Shown: one piece after another, positions 25,455 to 33,814 of the stretch
Layout: each line of letters starts with the position of its first letter
How positions within the stretch are numbered: the stretch's first letter is position 1
Assembly: GCA_910589045.1 (NCBI GenBank)
Contig: CAJUSH010000025.1
Span: 1-50,204 of the forward strand
DNA: 50,204 bases
Direction: 5' to 3'
Origin: an uncultured Eubacterium sp.
Lineage (GTDB): Bacteria; Bacillota_A; Clostridia; Lachnospirales; Lachnospiraceae
Notes under the pieces: generated by a model
What the model was told of the DNA's origin: nothing
What the model saw: the letters and a program-made list of their open reading frames with translations, nothing else
Databases searched by the model: none
Position numbers and translations under genes: made by a program

Positions 25455-25532
25455 AACGCCCGCTCGCAGAGCTCACGGGCATGTCGTCGAAAGGCATTCC
25501 AAAAATATGCTTCGCATGCTGCCCTTCTCCTG
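25455..25532 (-). repeat. Structured leader-like repeat, copy B
   Basis: The minus strand carries the same ordered blocks as copy A at 6612-6670: CAGGAGAA-g-GGCAG, CTTTCGA, GCCCG pairing with CGGGC, then GTT, about 15 bases before the ribosome-binding site. Copy B has about 20 extra bases forming ATGC-GAA-GCAT. GGGCA/TGCCC competes with GCCCG/CGGGC, so two exclusive folds are possible. It lies between the beta and 5S-like subunit genes inside the operon. Confidence 0.55.
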
Positions 25533-25555
25533 TTTTAACAACGGATCAACCTGTC

Positions 25556-26704
25556 TCAGATTCCAAAGATTGCCATGAAGGTTCCGGCTGCAACTGCCGT
25601 ACCGATGACACCGGCAACGTTCGGGCCCATTGCATGCATGAGCAGGAAGTTTGTAGGATCCTCGTCCGCTCCCACCTTCTGGGATACACGTGCTGCCATC
25701 GGAACAGCCGACACGCCTGCGGAGCCAATGAGCGGGTTGATCTTGCCCTTTGTAATTGCACATAACAGCTTACCGATCAGGACACCGGATGCCGTACCGA
25801 CTGCAAACGCAATCAGTCCCAGCGCAACGATCTTTAAGGTGCTTAAATTCAGGAATGCCTCCGCACTGGTAGTCGCGCCGACGGAAGTACCGAGCAAAAT
25901 AACAACGATATACATCAATGCATTGGATGCGGTCTCCTGCAGCTGACGGACAACGCCGGACTCACGGAACAGGTTACCGAGCATCAGCATACCCACGAGC
26001 GGAGCGGTGGTGGGAAGCACCATACATACGACGATCGTAACGATGATGGGGAACAGAATCTTCTCCAGCTTTGTAACCGGACGGAGGTTCTCCATCTTGA
26101 TCTGACGCTCCTTCTTGGTCGTTAAGGCCTTCATAATGGGCGGCTGGATAATCGGCACAAGTGCCATATAGGAATACGCCGCCACCGCAATGGGTCCCAT
26201 CAGACCCGTCTGTCCCAGCTTACTGGCAAGGAAGATGGAGGTCGGGCCGTCCGCACCGCCGATGATGGAGATGGCTGCAGCCGCTTTGTCGTTGAAGCCC
26301 ATGAAAATAGCCATAAAATATGCCATATAAATACCGAACTGCGCCGCCGCACCTAACAGAAAGCTGATAGGATTTGCGATCAGCGGTCCGAAGTCGGTCA
26401 TCGCGCCCACGCCCATGAAAATCAGGGAGGGCAAAATCGACCATTCATCTAACTGATAAAAGTAATAGAGTAATCCACCTACGCCATTGCTTGCATCCTC
26501 CGGAGCGATCATGATATCCGGATAGATGTTTACGAGCAGCATACCGAATGCGATCGGCACTAACAGAAGCGGCTCGTACTCCTTCTTAATCGCAAGATAT
26601 AAAAAGAAGCATGCAACTGCAATCATCAAATAGTTTCCTACGGTCAGATTGAAGAAGGCTGTCTGGTGAATGAGATTACTCAGTGTTTCTGCAACGTAAC
26701 TCAT
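25556..26704 (-). CDS. Na+-pumping decarboxylase beta subunit
   Basis: A 382-residue integral membrane protein with about nine or more helices that decarboxylates carboxybiotin and exports Na+. Diagnostic motifs are GGADGPTSIFLASKL (the Asp is essential for Na+ binding in the Klebsiella enzyme) and the C-terminal SAVPMAARVSQKVGADE then NFLLMHAMGPNVAGVIG. The family covers OadB, MmdB and GcdB, which cannot be told apart by sequence alone. It lies 18 bases after the biotin-carrier gene. Confidence 0.95.
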   Translation of the reverse strand: MSYVAETLSNLIHQTAFFNLTVGNYLMIAVACFFLYLAIKKEYEPLLLVPIAFGMLLVNIYPDIMIAPEDASNGVGGLLYYFYQLDEWSILPSLIFMGVGAMTDFGPLIANPISFLLGAAAQFGIYMAYFMAIFMGFNDKAAAAISIIGGADGPTSIFLASKLGQTGLMGPIAVAAYSYMALVPIIQPPIMKALTTKKERQIKMENLRPVTKLEKILFPIIVTIVVCMVLPTTAPLVGMLMLGNLFRESGVVRQLQETASNALMYIVVILLGTSVGATTSAEAFLNLSTLKIVALGLIAFAVGTASGVLIGKLLCAITKGKINPLIGSAGVSAVPMAARVSQKVGADEDPTNFLLMHAMGPNVAGVIGTAVAAGTFMAIFGI

Positions 26705-26722
26705 ACGAGACCTCCTATTCGA

Positions 26723-27097
26723 CTAATTCATGGTTGCTAAAACAGTTCCAACCTCTACACTGTCGCCCTTAGCAACGTCAATGCTTGCGATGGTTCCGTC
26801 CGCTTCCGCAACGACGGGTGTCTCCATCTTCATAACCTCTAAGATCACAACGGTATCACCGCGCTTTACGGTCTGTCCCACAGATGCCTCAACCGCAAAC
26901 ACCTTTCCTGCGGCCTTTGCCTCAAGCTTCAGAGCACCTGCACCGCCTGCGGGTGCGGCTGCCTTCGCGGGTGCTGCCGCCGCCTTGGGAGCTGCCTTCG
27001 GTGCCGCCTTGGGAGCCGCAGCAGCTGCGCCTGCACCGCCCTCTTCAACTGTCACGTCATAAACATTTCCGTTTACTGTAATTGTATAATTTTTCAT
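26723..27097 (-). CDS. Biotin carrier protein of the decarboxylase
   Basis: A 124-residue carrier. The N-terminal KNYTITVNGNVYDVTVEEG segment is followed by a flexible Ala/Pro/Lys linker (about residues 23-55) and a biotinyl domain with the attachment motif EVMKMET (Lys90 biotinylated). The swinging arm takes the carboxyl group from a carboxyltransferase subunit to the membrane beta subunit. Matches the MmdC/GcdC type rather than a domain fused to OadA. Confidence 0.95.
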   Translation of the reverse strand: MKNYTITVNGNVYDVTVEEGGAGAAAAAPKAAPKAAPKAAAAPAKAAAPAGGAGALKLEAKAAGKVFAVEASVGQTVKRGDTVVILEVMKMETPVVAEADGTIASIDVAKGDSVEVGTVLATMN

Positions 27098-27121
27098 GGT
27101 TTGATTCCTCCTGATATCTTC

Positions 27122-27844
27122 TTATCTCCTTTTAATTGAACGAACTACAAAATCGTCGGTTGAAGAGCCGGTAGCGGCTGCGATCGCTGCCGCAATAACT
27201 GCCACAAGCTCAAGGTCATCGGTCTCGGGTTCCGGCTCGGCAATCACGGGCGCGGGAACGGGAGGTGCCGGGGCAGTAACCGCTTTTTTGCTCTGCGCCT
27301 TGTTCTGTGCCTGATTGATGAACTTAAAGCAGTAGATGATCAGGCTGATGGCGATCAGCATCACAAACACGGTTCCCATACCCATCAGGGTATTCATGCC
27401 CGCCTTTGCCATCGTCTCGCCCATCGAATAAATCCGGTCAACGCTGATGTCGGTCACGTTCATGTCCTTGTCGTACACAAAGGTGATTGTAGCGTTTCGC
27501 TTTGAGAACTTCGCAGTCTGTTCCACCGTGGTCGTTCCGTTTGCCTCCGTGACCGTCACCTCGCCGTACTCCTGAAACTCACCCAGCTCGTCCTTGATCT
27601 CGATCCAGGCGTTGACAACCTTTACGATAGCAGGGTCTGTCTGCTCCGCGTACATCTGGAACGACAGGAGCTGCTCATCAGCCATTCCCATCAGTTCCTC
27701 CAGGATGCTCGTATTATTCTGTGCAAGCTCATCGACGGTAAATCCGTTGTAGGTGGCGTTCGCATCGTCCCCACAGCCGAACACGCCTACGGCAATCAGG
27801 CACAGACTGACGATCAGCAGTAATTTTTTCTTCATCTTCGTCAT
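27122..27844 (-). CDS. OadG-family small membrane subunit, lipoprotein-like N-terminus
   Basis: A 240-residue protein. It starts with a signal peptide and lipobox-like VFGC (Cys24), then an extracytoplasmic domain of about 110 residues, a membrane helix (LMGMGTVFVMLIAISLIIYCF) typical of OadG/MmdD, a Pro-Ala linker, and an acidic plus Ala-rich tail ending SIKRR. OadG-type subunits stabilise the decarboxylase and can bind Zn2+. The added lipoprotein domain makes it much larger than classical OadG (about 80 residues). The ATG at 27844 is preferred to an in-frame GTG at 27853. Confidence 0.82.
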   Translation of the reverse strand: MTKMKKKLLLIVSLCLIAVGVFGCGDDANATYNGFTVDELAQNNTSILEELMGMADEQLLSFQMYAEQTDPAIVKVVNAWIEIKDELGEFQEYGEVTVTEANGTTTVEQTAKFSKRNATITFVYDKDMNVTDISVDRIYSMGETMAKAGMNTLMGMGTVFVMLIAISLIIYCFKFINQAQNKAQSKKAVTAPAPPVPAPVIAEPEPETDDLELVAVIAAAIAAATGSSTDDFVVRSIKRR

Positions 27845-27858
27845 AATCGTCACCTTTC

Positions 27859-29292
27859 CTATTTTGCACCATGCTTTTTATAAGGCTGCTCCACATTTTT
27901 TGTAAAGAGCATCTCAAATGCTGCGACCAGATACTTTCTGGTGTCAGCGTAATCAACGATACGGTCTACATATCCACGTCTTGCAGCGGTCTTAATATCA
28001 CCCTGCAGTGCATCGTACTCCTTCGCCTTCTCCGCGATCACGTCCGCGGAAGCATCCGCATACATGATCTTCGCCGCGAGGCTTCCCTCCATCATGCCGA
28101 CCCTTGCATCCGGCCATGCGTACACGAGATCCGCGCCGAGGGACTTGGAATTCATCACCGCGTAAGCGCTTCCGTACGCCCTGCCTGCGAGCACGTTTAC
28201 CTTGGGAACGGTCGCGTTCGCAAACGCATAGGTCAGACGCGCCAGCGCCTTGGGCAGATTTTTCTCGGAGCACATGCATGCCTTAAAGCCGTCCACATTC
28301 GTAAAGGTTACAACCGGAAGCTCAAAGGCATCGCAGAATGCGATAAAATCAGCCGCCTTGTTGCAGCCTCTTGCGCTCAGATGCGCCTCAAAATCCTCTG
28401 TCTTTTCGCCGTTTTCATACAACTCTGTGGCATTTGCTACCGCGCCGACGGTCATGCCGTTCAGCTTGATAAAGCCGGTCACCATCTCCTTTGCAAAGGC
28501 TGCCTTTGTCTCCACAAATACGTGTCCGTCGGAAATCTCGCTGAGCACGTAGCGGGGATCGCCCTTCATCACGTCAAGGCTCTCGCACGCACGGTTCAGG
28601 TCATCCATACACTCGTCCACAAGACCTGCCTGGGCATTGTTTCCGGGAATCATCGCAACCAGCTCTCTGATCTGTGCAAAGATCTCGTCCGCCGTACCGG
28701 TGCCGTCCACGGTTCCCGCCTCCTCGCTCTGGAATTTCGCGGATGCGGTATCGCACTTTCCTGCATTATTGCCGGGGATCGCGTTGGGCGAATTTACAAA
28801 CAGCTTTGCCTTGTCGCTTTCCGCAAATGTGAAATCGGACAGTGCCGGAACAACCGCCATGCCGCCGCCACAGGTTCCGAACACCGCCGTAATCTGCGGG
28901 ATCACGCCGGATGCCGCCACCTGCTTTGCGTACAATGTGCCAACTGCCTCCAGCGCGTCAACGGACTCCTGCAGTCTCATGCCTGCACAGTCAATCAGCC
29001 CGATGACCGGCGCACCCATCTTCAGTGCCATATCGTAAAGACCCGCAATCTTCTTTGCGTGCATCTCCCCGATCGTACCGCCTAACACGCCCGCATCCTG
29101 GCTGTACACAAACACCAGGTTTCCGTCGATCAGACCATGTCCAACAACCACGCCGTCTGAAGGAGTATCTGTGTCGGACAGGTTAAAATCCGTGCTTCTT
29201 GCCGTGACAAGCGAGCCGATTTCCATAAAGCTGTTTTCGTCGACTAATCCGGCGATGCGCTGCACTGCCAGATTATCATTACCATTACTCAT
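27859..29292 (-). CDS. Acyl-CoA carboxyltransferase subunit (MmdA/PCCB/12S-like)
   Basis: A 477-residue crotonase-fold carboxyltransferase that moves a carboxyl group between a CoA ester (methylmalonyl-CoA, glutaconyl-CoA or similar) and biotin. The two half-domains have the oxyanion-hole regions GTCGGGMAVVPALSDFTF and RAYGSAYAVMNSKSLGADL, and the N-terminal half has GVLGGTIGEMHAKKI and LIDCAGMRLQES. It is somewhat shorter than typical MmdA/PCCB (about 510), lacking part of the N-terminal helical region. First gene of the operon; GGAGG lies upstream. Substrate not resolved. Confidence 0.86.
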   Translation of the reverse strand: MSNGNDNLAVQRIAGLVDENSFMEIGSLVTARSTDFNLSDTDTPSDGVVVGHGLIDGNLVFVYSQDAGVLGGTIGEMHAKKIAGLYDMALKMGAPVIGLIDCAGMRLQESVDALEAVGTLYAKQVAASGVIPQITAVFGTCGGGMAVVPALSDFTFAESDKAKLFVNSPNAIPGNNAGKCDTASAKFQSEEAGTVDGTGTADEIFAQIRELVAMIPGNNAQAGLVDECMDDLNRACESLDVMKGDPRYVLSEISDGHVFVETKAAFAKEMVTGFIKLNGMTVGAVANATELYENGEKTEDFEAHLSARGCNKAADFIAFCDAFELPVVTFTNVDGFKACMCSEKNLPKALARLTYAFANATVPKVNVLAGRAYGSAYAVMNSKSLGADLVYAWPDARVGMMEGSLAAKIMYADASADVIAEKAKEYDALQGDIKTAARRGYVDRIVDYADTRKYLVAAFEMLFTKNVEQPYKKHGAK

Positions 29293-29400
29293 TCTTTCTA
29301 CCTCCGTATATATTTTGTGCGCAACTGTTCAGTACCTTCACAGTTCCAGTAGAACACCCATGAATCAATCTGTCCCAAACAATTACTTTTGTGCTTATAT

Positions 29401-29431
29401 CAGCCTGCGGGAGCGTATCCCGGTCAGGCTG
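29401..29431 (-). promoter_or_regulatory. Leader hairpin of the decarboxylase operon
   Basis: CAGCCTG pairs with CAGGCTG; inside, CGGGA pairs with TCCCG around TACGC (minus strand), with a 2-base bulge. It lies within the roughly 170-base untranslated leader between the promoter and the first gene. No U-tract follows, so it is not a terminator. A second pair (AACTGT/ACAGTT) lies closer to the start. Confidence 0.45.
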
Positions 29432-29469
29432 ACGGCAAATTTTTAGAAAGCAAAAATTTCGCTATAGTA

Positions 29470-29498
29470 ATTATATAGTTTTTGCAATTCTTTTTCAA
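29470..29498 (-). promoter_or_regulatory. Promoter of the decarboxylase operon
   Basis: Minus strand TTGAAA (29493-29498), 17-base spacer, TATAAT (29470-29475), a near-consensus sigma-A promoter reading into the carboxyltransferase gene. Confidence 0.75.
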
Positions 29499-29540
29499 CA
29501 GGAAATTGGTAAATATTTCACAAACACGGTTGCACAAACA

Positions 29541-30857
29541 TTACAGAACAAGAAACCTGCGAAATAAAAAGCGTACATAAAAGGCCAGATCCTTTTCCTC
29601 CACGCCGTTGACCGCATAGATTCCGGCGCGGTAGACAAGCTCCCGCTCCCCGTCGGCCTTCTGCAGGTAATAGCTCACGCTCCCGCTCTCCTGCCCCGCC
29701 GCAACGGGCGCCCGCTCTGTCAGGTCCAGCCGTTCCTCACTTACAAGCTGTTCGTCGGAGCGAAGAAGCAGCCGCAGCGGCTCATGGTTTTCCTCCGCAA
29801 GGCTTACAACCGGCAGCTCGTAGGGGTCACCGCTCTCGGATTTTCCGCCGATCAGCGCATATTCCCAGCTCCCGAGGGGCTTTGCAAGGGTCTGATAGGC
29901 ATAATTTTCCAGACCGTAGGTAAAGAGCGTCCTGCAGTCCTTCCATTTATAGGTCTTGTTGTTCGGCCAGCCGCAGCCCAGAAGCGCCACCACAAACGTG
30001 CGGTCGTCACGCTCCAGCGCACCCACATAGCAGTAGCCCGCATCGCCGGTAAAGCCCGTCTTTCCGGAAAGCGCGCCCTCCATCATATTCAGAAACGCAT
30101 TATGGTTATTGCAGGTGAAGCTGCGCTTACCGGACAAATCCGTAAACGTATAGCTTGGCGTGCGTGTAATTTCCAGAAACTCCCCGGATTTCGGCGAGCG
30201 CATAATGCAGTAGGACATGATGCGCGCCAGGTCAACGGCGCTTGTTCCGTGGAAATTTGTGCCGTCCTGTTCGTCCAGGCCGTTCGGCGTGATAAAATAG
30301 GTTTGTGCGCAGCCAAGCTCCTGCGCCTTCTCATTCATAAGCGCCGCAAACTCCTCCACGCTGCCGCCCACATGCTCCGCAATCGCCACCGCCGAGTCGT
30401 TGTGGGATTCCAGCATCAGGGAATAGCACAGGTCGCCAAGGCGGTATTCCTCCCCGGTGTTGATGTTTAACTGCACGTCTGGCTGGCGCGCCGCCCGCCC
30501 GGACACCGTAACCGTTTCGTCCAGATCTGCCCGCTCCAGCGTCAGGATGAGCGTCATGATCTTCGTTGTACTGGCGTTGGCGCGGTGCACCTCGCCCTCC
30601 TTTTCATCCAGAACGCGCCCGCTGTCCGCATCCATCAGGCACGCCGAGAGCGCGTAGAGATTTTCCGGTTCCGCTATCTCCTCCTGCGCCGCTCCCCCGT
30701 CCGCGCCCTCCTCCTGCATCCTCGTTTCAGCCCCTGCCGTCTCCTGTAAAAACCCTTCCCCGCCGTTTACCTGCCCGCACACCTGCAGACCGTCCGCCGC
30801 AACCACTATTCCCGCACACAGCAGCACCGCCGTAATTTTGTTCCAGAGCTTTCGCAT
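29541..30857 (-). CDS. D-alanyl-D-alanine carboxypeptidase (DacF/PBP5 type)
   Basis: A 438-residue serine peptidase that trims the terminal D-Ala from peptidoglycan stem peptides, acting outside the membrane. A signal peptide is followed by an acidic linker; catalytic motifs are STTK (Ser96, Lys99), SHN (Ser151, Asn153) and KTG (265-267). The C-terminal part after about residue 330 is a PBP5-like beta domain, ending in FYVRFLFRRFLVL, a basic amphipathic/hydrophobic tail suited to membrane anchoring. Divergent from xpt. Confidence 0.92.
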   Translation of the reverse strand: MRKLWNKITAVLLCAGIVVAADGLQVCGQVNGGEGFLQETAGAETRMQEEGADGGAAQEEIAEPENLYALSACLMDADSGRVLDEKEGEVHRANASTTKIMTLILTLERADLDETVTVSGRAARQPDVQLNINTGEEYRLGDLCYSLMLESHNDSAVAIAEHVGGSVEEFAALMNEKAQELGCAQTYFITPNGLDEQDGTNFHGTSAVDLARIMSYCIMRSPKSGEFLEITRTPSYTFTDLSGKRSFTCNNHNAFLNMMEGALSGKTGFTGDAGYCYVGALERDDRTFVVALLGCGWPNNKTYKWKDCRTLFTYGLENYAYQTLAKPLGSWEYALIGGKSESGDPYELPVVSLAEENHEPLRLLLRSDEQLVSEERLDLTERAPVAAGQESGSVSYYLQKADGERELVYRAGIYAVNGVEEKDLAFYVRFLFRRFLVL

Positions 30858-31006
30858 TTCTTCACCCGTTCCAATTCAAAGACTTTGTATCATCCTATAC
30901 ATTACATCCGCATTTCATACATTATTTTATATGTCATAATTTCATTTACTATATATGTAAATTTGCACAAATAAATCTTCATCCCGGGTTTATTTATAAG
31001 ATTTTT

Positions 31007-31035
31007 TTCATTTTACAAGAAAAATATGCTATGAT
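31007..31035 (+). promoter_or_regulatory. Promoter of xpt
   Basis: TTCATT (31007-31012), 17-base spacer, TATGAT (31030-31035), about 50 bases before the xpt start. The short leader leaves no room for the purine riboswitch that often precedes xpt. Confidence 0.55.
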
Positions 31036-31084
31036 AAAAGCAGCGACATGATTCACCCAAAAATTTTATGCGAGGTACTTATTT

Positions 31085-31657
31085 ATGAAACTACTTGAGG
31101 AAAAAATTTTAAGCGACGGAATCGCCGTAGACGAGAACATTTTGAAGGTCGACAGCTTCATCAACCACCAGGTCGACCCCATGCTCATGACAGAGCTCGG
31201 CAGGGAGCTTGCCGGCCATTTCCGTGAGTACGGCATCACGAAGGTGGCCACCATCGAAAGCTCCGGCATCGCCCCCGCACTCACCTGTGCGGCAGCACTG
31301 AACGTTCCGATGATCATTCTGAAAAAGCAGCCCTCAAAAACACTCAACAGCGACCTTTATCAGACCATTGTCACCTCCTATACGAAGGGAACCAGCTATG
31401 AGCTGACGCTTTCCAGAAAATTTGTGGGCGCGGACGACCATATACTGATCGTCGACGATTTTCTTGCCAACGGTGAGGCCGCTACCGGCGCCCTGCGTCT
31501 CATCCGCAAATCCCACGCAACGATCGCCGGGGTGGGCGTAATCATCGAAAAAGCCTTCCAGCCCGGCCGCGAAAAGCTGGAGTCCCAGGGCATCGAGGTG
31601 TATGCACTTGCACGCATCGCAAAGCTTGGGGCAGGCGTAATCGAATTTGCGGACTAA
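31085..31657 (+). CDS. xpt: Xanthine phosphoribosyltransferase
   Basis: A 190-residue type I phosphoribosyltransferase that converts xanthine and PRPP to XMP for purine salvage. Family features are the N-terminal MKLLEEKIL, LKVDSFINHQVDP, TIESSGIAPA, and the PRPP-binding motif ILIVDDFLANGEA (about residues 120-132), with the C-terminal VGVIIEKAFQPGREKL. Length is exactly that expected. A single-gene transcript is likely, with its own promoter upstream and a GC-rich hairpin downstream. No guanine riboswitch was found. Confidence 0.95.
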   Translation: MKLLEEKILSDGIAVDENILKVDSFINHQVDPMLMTELGRELAGHFREYGITKVATIESSGIAPALTCAAALNVPMIILKKQPSKTLNSDLYQTIVTSYTKGTSYELTLSRKFVGADDHILIVDDFLANGEAATGALRLIRKSHATIAGVGVIIEKAFQPGREKLESQGIEVYALARIAKLGAGVIEFAD

Positions 31658-31713
31658 CCGTTACGCTTCACCCCGTGAAAAGCAGCGGTCAGTCCCCGGT
31701 CGTCGTACACAAA

Positions 31714-31737
31714 GGGGCGGCATCTTCATGCCGCCCC
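31714..31737. terminator. GC-rich hairpin between convergent genes
   Basis: GGGGCGGCAT and ATGCCGCCCC form a perfect 10-bp stem with a 4-base loop, between the xpt stop and the convergent zinc-ribbon gene. Flanking U-tracts are short (TTT on the minus strand), but stem strength and position favour a shared terminator. Confidence 0.65.
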
Positions 31738-31742
31738 GGGAA

Positions 31743-32882
31743 TCAGGGCATGTAAATATAATTGACCCGCTGGACACTGCTGGTATTTCCGTATTCATCC
31801 ACCAGAATCACCGAGAGCACATTGTTGCCCTCCGGCATCGCAATCCCGCCGTTGTATTTTATTGACGCAGTGGTCGGATCGGTGCGGTCCCAGGTATAAT
31901 AGGCGCTGGAGCCCTCCGGTACACTGATATAGATCGTCTGGGGCGAAAGGTATTCCCCGCTGTCCGGCGTAACCCTCGGCATATCCAATTGATATGCCAC
32001 CTCTACCGCCACCTCATTCGAGACGACGGGACTGTAATAGCCAAGCTCGTTGCAGGCCGCCGCCTTTACCGTATAGGTTCCCGCTTCCAGGTAGATGGGC
32101 GCATAGTAGAGCGTCCCGTCCGTGATGGGCGATGTCCCGTCCAGGGTATAATAAATATTTAAGCCCTCCGCCGCTTCAAACGTCAGCACATCGCCCTGCC
32201 GCTGGGGGTCAGGCTGCTGCTCCATCACCGGGGTCTCCACCCGGTATTCCGAAAACAGGGCCGAGAGTCTGCTGTCTTCATACACATCCGAAAGCGCATG
32301 CAGCGCCTCAAAATCCCCCTGGTCCACATATATGCCGATCAGCTCCTTACAGGCGTAAATATTCTCCCGGTCCAGCAGAAGAATCGCCTTTAGCGTCTCC
32401 TTCTGCGCATCCGTCTTGCCCTGCTGTCCCTGCAGCCAGGCCTGCCAGAAATAATTGGAAAGCTCCTCGGGCTGCTTTGCCTTCGCGCCTGCAAATGCCT
32501 GCTCCGCCTTCGCAAAATCCGACTGCGCCATTGCCTCTACCGCCTGCTCATAGCTGCCCCGCGCCGCACTCACCACATCCGCGTCCTTCCTCAGAACAAA
32601 AAACGCAAAAAACAGCAGCACGCAAAATCCAAGCGCTGCAGCCGACATACCCAGACACAGGTTCCGTCTGCGCATTGCCCGGGGCATTTCGCAGGAAAGC
32701 TCCTCCGAAAGCAGCTCCCCCTGCTGCTCCGTTCCCGCTTCGCCCGCCGTCTGATGCTGGACATCCAGAAAAAATTCATCCTCCATCACATTGTAGGCCG
32801 ATACGATCTGTACCTCCGCACCGCAGTCAGAGCAATACAGATTTCCCTTTTTTATCTCCGAGCCACATTTCGAACATTTCAT
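31743..32882 (-). CDS. Zinc-ribbon membrane protein with TPR-like and chitobiase-C-like domains
   Basis: A 379-residue protein with an unusual domain order. The N-terminal zinc ribbon (CSKCGSEIKKGNLYCSDCG) is followed by an acidic stretch, one membrane helix (about residues 90-113), a short helical TPR-like region (SYEQAVEAMAQSDFAKAEQAF), then two Fn3-like/CHB_HEX_C repeats (YYTLDGTSPITDGTLYYA, AYYTWDRTDPTTASIKYNG). The ribbon would be cytoplasmic and the beta domains outside. No enzyme domain is visible. The ATG at 32882 follows GAGAGGT. It lies 15 bases after folD on the same strand. Function unknown. Confidence 0.72.
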   Translation of the reverse strand: MKCSKCGSEIKKGNLYCSDCGAEVQIVSAYNVMEDEFFLDVQHQTAGEAGTEQQGELLSEELSCEMPRAMRRRNLCLGMSAAALGFCVLLFFAFFVLRKDADVVSAARGSYEQAVEAMAQSDFAKAEQAFAGAKAKQPEELSNYFWQAWLQGQQGKTDAQKETLKAILLLDRENIYACKELIGIYVDQGDFEALHALSDVYEDSRLSALFSEYRVETPVMEQQPDPQRQGDVLTFEAAEGLNIYYTLDGTSPITDGTLYYAPIYLEAGTYTVKAAACNELGYYSPVVSNEVAVEVAYQLDMPRVTPDSGEYLSPQTIYISVPEGSSAYYTWDRTDPTTASIKYNGGIAMPEGNNVLSVILVDEYGNTSSVQRVNYIYMP

Positions 32883-32897
32883 CGTCAAACCTCTCGC

Positions 32898-33737
32898 CTA
32901 TCTCGTCATTGCTTCCACACAGTTGTTCATGAGCATGGCGATAGTCATCGGACCGACTCCGCCGGGAACCGGTGTGATAAAGCCCGCCACAGGCGCCGCC
33001 GCGTCATAATCCACATCGCCGCAGAGCGTTCCGTCCTCCTGCCGGTGAATCCCCACGTCGATTACGGCCGCCCCTTCCTTCACATACTCCGCCGTGATAA
33101 GCTTCGGTCTGCCTACCGCGACAATCAGAATATCCGCCTGCCTGCAGATGCCCTTTAAATCCTCCGTCCTGGAATGGCAGACCGTCACCGTCGCATTTTC
33201 CCGGAGCATCAAAAGCGCCATGGGCTTTCCGACGATGTTGCTTCTTCCGACAACAACACAGTGCTTCCCCGCAATTTCAATACCGGAGCGCTTCAGAAGC
33301 TGGATGACGCCCGCAGGCGTACACGAGACAAAACCGGGCTGTCCCACCACAAGCGCACCCACGCTTTGCGTGTGGAAACCGTCCACATCCTTTTCCGGCG
33401 CGATCTCACGGATAAGCTTGCTTTCATCCATGTGGGGAGGTACCGGAAGCTGGCAGAGAATACCATTGATTTTTGAATCCTCATTTAATTTTCGAATCAA
33501 TGCAAGTAATTCCTCCTCAGAAGTCTCCTCCGGCAATTCATAGCTTTCCGAACGAATACCGATGTACGCACATGCCCGCTTTTTGTTCCGCACGTAAACC
33601 GAGGATGCCGGGTCTTCCCCCACCTGAATAACCGCAAGCGCGCCTTCTATCCCCTGCTCCTTTAAGCCGGCGACCCTTTCCCTGAGCTCGTCTTTGATTT
33701 CCTGAGAAATTTTTTTGCCGTCAATAATCTGTGCCAT
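32898..33737 (-). CDS. folD: Methylene-THF dehydrogenase / methenyl-THF cyclohydrolase
   Basis: A 279-residue bifunctional enzyme of one-carbon metabolism. It carries the family's SxxYVxxKxKAC-like region (SSVYVRNKKRACAYIG), the catalytic-site GILCQLPVPPHMDE, PEKDVDGFH, and the NAD(P)-binding GRSNIVGKPMALLML, ending with TPVPGGVGPMTIAMLMNN. Length is standard. It lies 77 bases after ftsK, with a good AUG context (GGAGGTG). Confidence 0.96.
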   Translation of the reverse strand: MAQIIDGKKISQEIKDELRERVAGLKEQGIEGALAVIQVGEDPASSVYVRNKKRACAYIGIRSESYELPEETSEEELLALIRKLNEDSKINGILCQLPVPPHMDESKLIREIAPEKDVDGFHTQSVGALVVGQPGFVSCTPAGVIQLLKRSGIEIAGKHCVVVGRSNIVGKPMALLMLRENATVTVCHSRTEDLKGICRQADILIVAVGRPKLITAEYVKEGAAVIDVGIHRQEDGTLCGDVDYDAAAPVAGFITPVPGGVGPMTIAMLMNNCVEAMTR

Positions 33738-33814
33738 GCCACACCTCCATGCTTATGTTTTATTACATCTCAATTTAATTTTATACAACAATTTTATGTA
33801 CCGAAGCTATTCCT

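Noticed and set aside
30858..31084. Purine riboswitch ahead of xpt
   Set aside because: The leader from the likely -10 to the ATG is only about 50 bases and lacks the conserved purine-aptamer words and stems.
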